Shown piece by piece: positions 1-9,152 of a DNA stretch of 64,000 nt (positions within the stretch are counted from its first letter, which is position 1; each line of letters starts with the position of its first letter). The notes under the pieces were generated by a model. It saw only the letters and a list, made by a program, of their open reading frames with translations. It was not told the DNA's origin and did no database searches. The DNA comes from Sambucus nigra (taxonomy: Eukaryota; Streptophyta; Magnoliopsida; Dipsacales; Adoxaceae). The translations under genes and the position numbers were made by a program. Location of the stretch: NCBI GenBank assembly GCA_949130495.1, contig OX422207.1, positions 838,369,573 through 838,433,572 of the forward strand, in the 5' to 3' direction.

Positions 1-33
1 ATAAACCGTGTCGTTAAATTCCAAGTTATTGAC

Positions 34-205
34 CACTACACCAAAACTGGCGATTGGTCATGGACAAAATCCCTGACCAAAACTGTGGGTCGCGGACTTG
101 GGCCGTGACCATTTCGGGCGTGACCATTTTCGTGGGTCGCGGTCCAAGTCCGTGACCAAAAAATGGTCATGTCCAAGAGGGGTCACGGCAGATAGTCGCG
201 ACTAG
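34..205. mobile_element. CACTA transposon terminus, fragment
   Basis: The stretch begins CACTACACCAAAA and continues with short direct and inverted repeats built on GGTC and GTGACC words, the organisation of a CACTA (En/Spm) subterminal region. The first 12 bases match the terminus of the complete CACTA element at 27,839. No second end (TAGTG) is visible nearby, so this is a broken or abutting terminus. The right limit is approximate. Confidence 0.5.
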
Positions 206-1560
206 TTTTAACCTTTTACTCGGATGACCTTGAATCCACAGTATCAAGGGTGTGTCTTCCTCACTCCATCAGAAATTAATGTTCTTCGTCGACAGGCGAG
301 TCATCACCATTTTAGGCGACGACGACAATACCGAGGGTGCAAATACCAACAGTCCAATACTTAAGATACAACACGGGTCAAATGATATGATCCTATCAAG
401 ATTTTGAGTTGAGCCACCTCTACTCCTAGCAGGGGACGATTTCAAAGAAAGGGTTTATTCGGAATACACCCCTCATGGCAACGTCAATGGGATTAAGATG
501 TTCAGAAACATACACTTTATGACCGGACTGGGCCAGGGAAAAGATAACAAGGTATACTTGAGCCCATTGAACTGAAGAAAGCTTTACCTCCTTGTGGTCT
601 GGGGTATCAACCATCAGAACAAGAGCTCAGAATAATTCATCAGTCTCAACCAAAGAGAGGACTAGGCTGCATCCAGACTGTCCCAGGTGACTACTTGAAT
701 GGACGATTCATCAAAGAGGGTGAAGACTTCCCCTTTTGCGGCTTTCTGGAACCATGGTATGACCATACGGACAAGAGGATGAAGCCTGAAATGGAGATCT
801 CTTTCCAAGATAGCTACCCATGGGCCAAAAGTTCCCAACACCATGTACAACCACTCATCAAAGATATAGAAGATTCTGAGGGAAGTGACTCCGAGGATTC
901 ATTCAACTTACAAACACTGGGGCTGACACTCTGTATGGTTCATTCAGGCACTACATCACCGGATCCATCCCACCTGATTAAAGCTACTGATACAACTCTC
1001 CTCAATTAGCATGTTGCGTCAGTTCTACCTGTTGAAATCCTACCTAATCCCAATGTTTACCCCATTACTTCTTCTGTTATCTATCCTTGCTCAAATGTAA
1101 TCGAGACCTCCTTTGATGAGGTTCTCAATGTTATTTTTCCTATCAATGAAATAAACGAAGATTTTGAGTATCATGTTGTGCCTTACATTAACTGTTTGGA
1201 TTCTAATAAAACTTTTGGTGATGATGATTTTGCAAATGAACAATTTTTAACTAATCTAAATAAGGTTAATAACAAATAACATAATCGCGTTCAAGTTAAT
1301 GAAGAAGAGACTGTTGTTAACCTCAGTTCTAGTAGCCAACTGCGCGAGATTAGGATATAGGCTACCCTTGACCAGCATGAGCGTGCACAACTCGAAGAAT
1401 TGCTAAAGGAATTTGTGGATGTCTTCGTATAGTCCAATGACGATATGATCGGCATTGATCCTGAAATAGCTCAGCATGAGATCCCTGCTCTTCCAGATTA
1501 CAAACCGATTAAACAAAAGTTGAGAAAGGTCTGCACCGAATGGTCACTCAAAGTCAAAGA
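206..1560 (+). pseudogene. Tat/Ogre-type retrotransposon, protease-to-RT linker (element A)
   Basis: This is the decayed plus-strand coding region upstream of the reverse transcriptase. The longest clear piece (about 620-1,010) reads RGLG..., NGRFIKEGEDFPFCGF and EPWYD, a segment I associate with the region ahead of RT in Tat/Ogre elements. Next come an acidic stretch and the usual lead-in to RT (a block containing QLEELLKEFVDVF, then DDMIGIDPEIAQHEIPALP). Several in-frame stops (near 1,008, 1,278, 1,358, 1,430 and 1,574) show it is dead. I could not see a protease DTGS active site, so that domain is mostly lost or lies outside the readable frames. Confidence 0.6.
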
Positions 1561-1576
1561 AGAGGTGGTCAAATAG

Positions 1577-2350
1577 TTGAACGTGGGCTTCATTCGCATA
1601 ATCGAATATCCCACTTGGCTAAACAAAATAGTGTCTGTGCTGAACTCAGGAGGGAATGTTCGGATATGTGTAGACTACCGGGACTTGAATAAAGCTTCTC
1701 TAAAGGATAATTACCCGCTACATAATATCGACATAATCATGGATAACACAACCAGTCATGCTCTCAAGTCATTCGTCGACGGGTTTATTGAATACAATCA
1801 AATCAAAATGCACCCAGATCACCAAGAAAAGATTGCGTTCATCACCCCATGGGGAACCTTTTGCTACACTGCTATGCCATTTGGTCTCAAGAATACTGGG
1901 GCTACGTATGAAAAGGCTGCCACAACCATCCTGCACGATCTGATTCACAAAGAAGTTGAGGTATATATGGATGATATGATTATCACATCCAAAACTAGAG
2001 AAGGTCGTGTTCCCTCTCTCCGAAAGTTCTTTGAATGACTGCGACAGTATCAGATGAGACTCAATCCGCAGAAATGCATATTTGGCGTTACAAAGGGAAA
2101 ACTCTTGGGATTCATGGTCAGTGAGAAGGGGATAGAATCAGATCCTACCAAGCTTAAAGCCATACTTGAGATACCGCCTCCCCGAATAAAGAAATAAGTC
2201 TGAGGTTTCCTTAGGAAATTACAATATATCAGCCGGTTGATCAGCCAGTTAACCTCCATTTGTGAACCCATTTTTAAACTCCTCCAAAAGGATTCAACTA
2301 AGGTTTGGAATGAGAGACCTGCCAAAAAGCTTTTGACCGAATCAAAAAAT
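1577..2350 (+). pseudogene. Ty3/gypsy (Tat clade) reverse transcriptase, element A
   Basis: Reverse transcriptase would copy element RNA into cDNA. Conserved blocks appear in order: VRICVDYRDLNKAS, SFVDGFIEYNQIKMHP, TPWGTFCYTAMPFGLKNTGA and the catalytic YMDDM, in the form seen in Tat/Ogre elements. The frame runs open from 1,577 to a stop at 2,038, just after the palm. The thumb then continues in the same frame (QMRLNPQKCIFGV, then LGFMVSEKGIESDP) with further stops near 2,198. The catalytic aspartates are intact but the gene cannot be translated through. It is followed directly by RNase H. Confidence 0.85.
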
Positions 2351-2373
2351 ATCTTACCTAACCTCCGGTACTC

Positions 2374-2845
2374 ATGCCACCACAGCCTAGTCTCACCTTG
2401 CTCATATACCTAACCATAAGCGATACTATAGCTGGGGCCTTTCTAGCCCAATACCTTGAGGATTCCCACAAAGAAAGAGCCATCTATTATGCCAGTCACA
2501 AAATTAGGTGGATACGAAGTCAACTACACTGCTTTGGAAAAGGCTTGTGTCGCTCTTATTTGGGTCACCCAAAAGTTACGACACTACATGCTCGCCTTAC
2601 CCATCAAACTTGTATCTCGCATGGACCCCATCAAGTACCTACTTGAGAAACCCACCTTGTCCAGCCAAATGGCCCAGTGGTTGATGCTCCTAGACGAGTT
2701 TGATATCGTATACATCATACAGAAATCCATAAAAGGAGGAGCCATCTCTGACTACCTTGATGACTACCCCAAGGAGGGAGACGATGATTGGATCTCCGAA
2801 TTCCCAGATGAAAACATCCTTTGGGCTACTCAAAATGACCTTCGA
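2374..2845 (+). pseudogene. Ty3/gypsy RNase H, element A
   Basis: This is the RNase H that follows RT in Ty3/gypsy Pol. One frame gives the start (SDTIAGAFLAQY and ERAIYYASHK). A second frame, the same as RT, gives the rest (NYTALEKACVALIWVTQKLRHY, then LEKPTLSSQMAQWLMLLDEFDI). The switch near 2,490 marks a frameshift. The segment ends in a linker (DYPKEGDDDWI) that leads into the second RNase H domain. It is non-functional but easily recognised. Confidence 0.75.
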
Positions 2846-3240
2846 TGGCAAATGTTCTTTGACAGCGCTGCTAAAAAAAAGGGGATATGGCAATGGGATA
2901 CTTCTGATCGCCCCAGATGACTCCCACACTCCTATCGCCATCAAGTTAGATTTACCCTGAACCAACAACATGACTAAATACGAAGCGTGTGTGGTAGGCC
3001 TCAAAATATCTCTTAAGAAAGGTATTCAATGCCTAGATGTCTATGAGGATTCTGACCTCATCATCGGTCAAGTGCTCAAAAAATGAAGAGTCAATGAATA
3101 GAAACTCCAACCCTTTCATGCCTACTTAGAGGAACTAGCCTCGATATTCCAAGATATCACCTTCTACTACCTACCTCAAGCAAAGAATAACCTAGTCGAT
3201 GCCCTTGCTACCTTGGCCTCCATGGTCGACATGCTCGAAG
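2846..3240 (+). pseudogene. Second, archaeal-type RNase H of Tat clade, element A
   Basis: A second RNase H-like domain starts at WQMFFD and continues GILLIAPDD, MTKYEACVVGLKISL, CLDVYEDSDLIIGQV and YYLPQAKNNLVDALATLASM. The last block is the signature of the extra RNase H found in Tat-clade elements, which supports the Tat assignment. Stops occur near 2,958, 3,083 and 3,098. In the 'VYGDS' block the usual Gly is Glu (VYEDS). This duplication of RNase H is a known trait of the clade. The gene is a pseudogene. Confidence 0.75.
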
Positions 3241-3533
3241 GAATAATAATGACCCCCTTCCTAGTTCAAAAGCAAGATAAACCAACCCACTTCTACCACA
3301 TTGATCTCGTCACCACAGAAGATCCCAAGATAGCCAATTATTGGTACTATGATATCTGGCACCTTCTCAAACATGGTAGGTATCCCGAGGGTTCCAATAA
3401 GAAAGATCGAGAAACCCTCCACAGACTGGTCACCCAATACATTATTCGTCACAAAGCACTGTTTAAAAGAAACTTCGATGGAACCCATCTACACTGCATA
3501 GTAGGGGCTGACATTGAAGAGGTAATATAGAGA

Positions 3534-4625
3534 ATCCACAGCGGGGAATGCGGGCCCCACATAAATGGTCATATGCTTGCCAAGAAGATCATCCGACAAG
3601 GCTACTACTAGACCACCATGACCCAGGATTGCACCGCCTATGTCCAGAGATGCCTCAAATGCCAATAATTTTCCAACATTCAGCACCTGCCTCCGTGAGA
3701 ATTATACAACATGACTTCTCCCTGACCGTTCTCCACCTGGGGTATTGACATCATAGGGAAAGTTACAACCAAGGCTTCCAACAGGCATGATTTTATCCCA
3801 GTTTCCATTAATTACTTCACCAAATGGGTCGAAGTTGAGTCATACGCAGTTCTAAATGCTAAGAAAGTGTCCCAATTGATCAAGATAAATATCATCTGCC
3901 GATATGAGGTTCCACACGAGCTAGTATCAGATAACGAGTTACACTTCGAGGCAGAAGTCACGGAAGTGGTCAACGAGTATGGGATTCATGGACATAAATC
4001 TTCTCTCTGTCGTCCTCAGACCAATGGTCCAGTCAAAGCTGCCAATAAGAACCTCAAATCCATCATTAGTAAGATGATCGAAAGTTGTCGAGGTTGGGCC
4101 GACCGAATCCCTTACGACCTCTGGGTCTACCGAACCTTAATTTAAACCTCTACTGGGGCTGCCCCTTACTCTCTAGTCTACGTCATGGAAGCAGTCCTAC
4201 TCGTGGAGCTAGAAATACCCTCGTTGCGCGTCATACTTAAAAGCAAGGTCAGTGAAGAAGACTGGTACCAAAGCCGTCTTGACCTCCTAGATGAAACGAG
4301 ATTAAAAGTTTTAAATCACATACAAGGGTACCATCGCCGAATAGCGCGATCATTCAATAAGAGAGTCAAGGACTACGATGTACGAGAAGGGGATTTAGCC
4401 CTCAAATAAATAATAGAGCCCATCTGGGAGTTGAGACGAAAATTCAAGACCAATTGGAGCGACCCCTACATTGTAAAGAAGATTTTTTCAGGAGGTGCTG
4501 CTATGCTCACCGACCTTGATGGAGAAGATATGCTCGTCCAATCAACCTGGACCATCTCAAGAAATTCTACCCCTAGTCCGAAATCTTGGTGCACTACGAC
4601 TCTTCTCATCTCCCTTATATTTTAA
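3534..4625 (+). pseudogene. Ty3/gypsy (Tat clade) integrase, element A
   Basis: Integrase would insert the cDNA into the genome. The HHCC zinc-binding module is visible (HSGECGPHINGH, then CLKCQ). The core follows: WGIDIIG with the first Asp, ELVSDNELHFE with the second Asp, and RPQTNGPVKAANKNLKS where the catalytic Glu normally stands as VEAANK. Here that Glu is Lys. The C-terminal region has the TGAAPYSLVY.MEAVL block and a degraded GPY/F-like module (KTNWSDPYIVKKI). Stops fall near 3,528, 3,609, 3,666, 4,143 and 4,407. Both the stops and the Glu-to-Lys change make it inactive. Confidence 0.8.
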
Positions 4626-5060
4626 AAACAAAATCTTCATTCCCCTCTACCCAGAACTACGTGGGCCTGATCCTCTGTAAAAACTGCTTTCAAAAAAATT
4701 AAGACCTTTCAAAAAAAAACTAAAGGTACGTAGGCAGCTCATACATCTTACATGAGCACGACCCCTTCCTTTTTCACAAAAAAATATTATTTTCTTACCT
4801 CCCAGAACGACAGTTCATTCTAACATATACTTGAACAAAAGGATTATGTATGCCTCAGCAATCGGTATAGATAATTCAATATACAAAACTCACCAAAAGG
4901 CACAGCTAGATAATAAAAAAACTTGTTTATTTCACTAATAAGAAATTACGGTAAAATTACATAAGAAAAGGAACGGATAACTCCCTTCCCCCTACCTTCC
5001 TAAAGAACCAAAATAATTCTCAAACTTATTCCCCATTACAAAACAAACTCTCCAAGAGTC
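4626..5060. other. Post-integrase spacer of element A
   Basis: Non-coding spacer between the plus-strand integrase and the convergent antisense gene. It contains GGTACGTAGGCAGCTC at about 4,724, a motif that also occurs in diverged form (GGTACGTAGGTAGCTCG) at about 52,305, which helps tie that region to Tat-like elements. The rest is AT-rich and I see no ORF or repeat array. Confidence 0.5.
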
Positions 5061-6336
5061 CTACCCACAGCTACCAGAAGAGCCCGCTCCATCATCATCA
5101 TCTACATCTTGGGGTCCCCAAGCTTTCCCTGCCGGAATAGATTACCGCATACGCTCCATGGACCGATAAGCTCGAACGAGCTTCGGAACAACCATAACAC
5201 CTCCCTCCATGGTATCGGATAAGACAAGACACATTTGCCCAGTCTCCACTTCCAACGTCTTATTAACTACTTTTCTTCACAACCACTTCATATAATCCCC
5301 AGGGATGTGCTAAACTCTCCCAATAGACTGAGAGGGGCGGGTCGACGAACGCCGACTCTCCCACAAAGATCCAAGCCGCCGCAGACGCTTTGTTAGATCT
5401 TCTACCGGAAAGAAATTCAGTGTCCGAGGTGGCATAATCTTCTCCCAGCTAAATTGGCGTAGAAGCCACCAAGGGTAATAGAAAGAGGTCTGTTTGAGAC
5501 CAACCAGCCAAACGTATGGGTATTCTCCTAGTTCCAAAATAGGCAGCAGCTGTCCATACCAAGGCACTAACCAGTACAGATTTAGATCCCCATACTCCAC
5601 AAAATAATTCTCCCATCTCTCAATATCCAAGCCAACGCTGATGAAATGGCGCAAAAAGAAGTTGGGTACAGCCGATAAAGGATATTTCGGAGGAGTCACT
5701 AGGCGAAATCATTTAGACAACCACATGAACAGCATCATAAGACTACCCCTCAAAAAGTCAGAACGACCTTCTCACCAGGCATCCAGGCAACTCAGAGTCT
5801 TCGCTAGTATCACCATCGCAGGATTACGATGGTATGACATCCATGAAGTAATGGCTTTAAGTTGTGGGCCATTAACAGTTCCCCAGTCACCAAAAATAAT
5901 TTTAAAACCAAACCCAGAATGACGGCTCTCGCGTATCCAATGTCACCAACTTCCCGCAAATGCATGGACTGTAACACCGCCGAAAGAGAGATCATTCCTC
6001 GAGCAACCAATGGTCTGGACACCGAAGAAGCCCGATCAACAAATCCCTTGGAGAAGGGGAAAACTCAGGTAGAGTTGCAGTAACACTGGGATTTATCCCC
6101 AGCATGGAAGAAAATTCCTCATAGGTAGGACAAATATCATTAAACCCAAAGCGGAATACATGGTCTTCGGGGTACCAAAATTATACCGTCGCTATTAGCA
6201 TGCTCCACTTAATGGGTCGGTTGCGCCACAAAAAGACTCGCCGCATGTGAAAAGATACATAATCAACATTATAAGAGCACATTGCTTCCAGGGCTTCGAG
6301 GTAGTTATCAAACTCAATTCTACCAGGGAGACCCAT
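5061..6336 (-). pseudogene. Antisense DUF7745-like gene of Tat element A
   Basis: This gene lies on the strand opposite to pol, between pol and the 3' LTR. The likely start is the ATG at 6,336 (MGLPGRIEFDNYLEALEAM). The reading goes on to WYPEDHVFRFGF..ICPTYEEFSSMLG, then WWLLRQFSW..IMPP, and ends in an acidic tail near 5,061. The W..EDHVFRFG..CPTYEEF pattern resembles the DUF7745 family of plant proteins of unknown function, often annotated beside transposon genes. I recognise it from that pattern only. The copy has a stop near 6,180 and frameshifts. The homologous gene in element B (13,829-14,314) starts the same way. A TATA box lies 87 bp upstream of the ATG. Confidence 0.55.
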
Positions 6337-6422
6337 CTTGCAAGACTAAGAGATAATAAGCAAGCAAGAATGTGGAAAAGGAAGAAAGTTAAAGTGTGAG
6401 GAAGAAAGACCCATACACAACC

Positions 6423-6432
6423 CCTTTTTATA
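6423..6432 (-). promoter_or_regulatory. TATA box of the antisense DUF7745-like gene
   Basis: On the minus strand this reads TATAAAAAGG, 87 bp before the ATG at 6,336. The same decamer sits at the matching distance before the PMD gene (9,121-9,130). The position and the recurrence suggest a real internal promoter driving transcription against the direction of pol. Confidence 0.5.
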
Positions 6433-6504
6433 CTTGGAAAACCCCTCACAAAAGACACAACCCCTGCAGAAATCGGAGGGAAACCTGCCCCACAAAATAC
6501 CAAA

Positions 6505-6958
6505 GGCTGAAGAGGGAACCAATCAAAGCCTTGATTGATTAGACTGGATTGACCCGTCTAGGGGCTTGTCGATCGGCAACCCATATTTTTAAAAACTTCC
6601 CTTTTTCCTCTTTGTCAAAATCATAAAACCCAATAATATAAATTGATATTCTCAAACAGAATTTCAAAGTCCCCCTCCATCTTTATATAATCCCTCATTT
6701 TAAACTTTCCTTCAAAATTCCAAAAAAAATATTTCTTTTTACGGTCTCAGCAGCAAAGTAAAAAGCGCATATACATTCATTCATTCATTAACAAAAGATA
6801 ATAAAAAAAACTCCATTGCATTGCATAGATATTTTTCTGTGTTACATCAATGTTGCAGGAAATAAAGAAAAATAGAAAAATAACGGGTCTCAACCCGAAC
6901 ACACATTCCCTCTTTCTCTCTCTCTCTCTCACTTACCCTTCCTCATCTCTCTCCTAAG
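6505..6958. other. Intergenic spacer between the two antisense genes, element A
   Basis: AT-rich sequence with a short TC microsatellite at about 6,914-6,932 and no supported gene. It includes TGTCGATCGGCAACCC at about 6,568. A diverged form of that motif recurs in the same position in element B (about 14,535), confirming that the two spacers are homologous. Confidence 0.5.
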
Positions 6959-6959
6959 A

Positions 6960-9029
6960 GCGTCCACCCCTACGATGCGCTCTCTTTCCCCTACGGAGAG
7001 ACGACGCAACACCACTACCCGAGCTAGACTCCTCCCCGGACGAAAAAGACGACACCAATCAGGAAGGAACAGGAATCGCGTCCCGAATGCGGCGGTCACC
7101 GAAGATATCCAGTATCTAATGTCCCTCATCCAAGTGGTAGACACCCGAACTTGCTGCAAGAAAAGGCATAATCAGTATCAAAGCAGAAAAGAAACCAAAA
7201 TGAAAAAAATGAAAAGAACAGAAAGGTATACAAAGGAATGAAGAACCTCCTTTGTCAAGCCAAACTCCTTCGGATCCATCACATGAGGACGGTGTGACAT
7301 AGGCACCATCCCTTCGTCAGTCCGTCGGATGTTATATGAAGGGGTATACAACCTCACAAAGGGAACCTCCGAAGTCACCACCGCCACAGACATCGACGGA
7401 CCACCACCATTGTGGGAGGACCCCACTGGACGACTCGAACCCGCAGGAGAGAAGGGTAGTGCATCATATATGTTGGCACCATCATCCAACTTGTCATGAA
7501 GTCCATATAATCATACGGCATGACCGTATCACTGTACAACAAATAGGACTCGTCGATCATCGCCGCAATCTTCGCATCCCCAGGCATCAGCCTCTCCCGC
7601 CTCATAGACATAGGGGGCCTCGCAGGTGGCACCACACCTCCTCAGCAATCTGTCGAACCACCCTCTCCCCAAGATACCAAGAGTGGCCAAAATCATGCTC
7701 CAGCAAGCACCTCATCTGCGCATTCACCCTGTATGCTGAACAGTCGTCCCCCAAGGGTAAGAGGTCACCTGAAAGTCCCCAGCAGGTATAACTCAATACA
7801 GGATCAGAGTATACAAAGACCACGACTGAAGAAGAAAAAGTCTTACCCTATCACTGGTCAGGGCATTCAAGACCTGACGCACCGCCTCCAGAGAAAGAGA
7901 TCTCCTCGACTACCAATTGGCCTTGTGCCATCGATACAACCGGTAAAAGTCCCCAACGGTCTCATCCTTCTGAGCTATCAGCTGGGTATTACACCCAATC
8001 ACCTCATAGAACCACGTCTTACAAAGACAAGAATTTTCAATAAAAAAATGAGACGCATAAGGAAAGTGAGAATGCATAAAAAGAAAAATGCGCAAATTAA
8101 AGAATACCTCGAGAAGATACATAGCTCCAGTAAAAGTTTGTCGGCAGCACCGACTGAATGCATCCAGAGAAAAATAAAGGGTCGCCAAAGCCAGGCTCCC
8201 CCAATCATAGAAGGGGATGTTCGAAAACATTCTCAAGTATGGTAAAAACCATAAGTGGACAACATCGTTGCTCGACGCCACCAGAAATCCCCCCAACACC
8301 AGCAAGATGAACATCTGGGCCATCTGCCTCACCTGCAGAGCGTCCTCCACATCAATCACCCTGCCTAACAAAATATCCTTCAATAGGGACAGACGAATGG
8401 AATCCCCAGATACTATCCTCCCCACGTCACCAAGCGTCGCCCGCACCGCCTCTGGCCACACCCGCAGGGAACGATCCACCTCTATCTGCTCTGCATCGCA
8501 ATCCAGCCACATCTATGGGAGTCACAATCATCTCCCCGAAGTCAAAATAGAAAGTGTGGGTAGTGTCCCACCACCTCTCCCCCAGAGCGCATAAAACCAC
8601 CGTCGAACGAGGTGTGTCATTCAGCACATACGCCAACCTCCCACAACCTGCTGATGATACCACTCGAGGCAGTACAGGTGGAAGATGCTCCCAGAAATCC
8701 TTAAGCCCCGTCGTCTCGCGAGCACGCATCGTCGACAAAGAAACATCAGACTATCAAAGAATTTTTTTATCAAAATCCAAAAGAAAAGGAAAATCACCAA
8801 AAAAGAATACCAAAAGTCAACTTACATAATCGCCAGGGTTCACCACCCTCGAAGAGCGATGACACGACGGATCCCGCAATAAAGTCCGCTCATCCGCAAT
8901 CGGCTCGAATGCATCGAAAGAGTTCTCACTCCCCAAATCAAGAGGTGACTTGGCCCTCCATTCCACGTTCGCCTAGTCATCAACAGTCAACCACTCCCTA
9001 TGTACCACAGTGCTCACAAAAGCATCCAT
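6960..9029 (-). pseudogene. Antisense plant mobile domain (PMD) gene with introns, element A
   Basis: This gene encodes a plant mobile domain protein (the aminotransferase-like PMD family, found in MAIN/MAIL proteins and in transposons). Exon 1 is 9,029-8,826 (donor GTAAG). Exon 2 is 8,750-8,108 and carries the family core: VVLCALGERWWDTTHTFYFDFGEM, then TPIDVAGL, then NDVVHLWFLPYL. Exon 3 begins at 8,017 (TWFYEVI), and later exons run to about 6,960 (YLGERVVRQ). The introns of about 75 and 90 bp have GT/AG ends and keep phase. Damage seen: a TAG in exon 1, a one-base frameshift near 8,500 and stops after 7,915. A TATA box lies 92 bp upstream. Because the gene is antisense to the element's genomic RNA, its introns would not be spliced out during retrotransposition. 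Confidence 0.75.
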
Positions 9030-9120
9030 TTTTCAGATTACGGAATGCTAGAACGATTCACAGAAGAAAATCGCAGAAAGAGAGAAGGCAAGAAGCTGTG
9101 AAAAATGAGGGGAATCTGCC

Positions 9121-9130
9121 CCTTTTTATA
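9121..9130 (-). promoter_or_regulatory. TATA box of the antisense PMD gene
   Basis: The minus-strand sequence is TATAAAAAGG, 92 bp upstream of the PMD ATG at 9,029. The solo LTR at 9,153 inserted only about 22 bp further upstream, so it separates this box from whatever lay behind it. Confidence 0.5.
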
Positions 9131-9152
9131 GGAAGCCAGGGGTCATGCCGAT

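Noticed and set aside
7733..8245. 170-codon plus-strand ORF
   Set aside because: Shadow of the antisense PMD gene. The conserved motifs are all on the minus strand.
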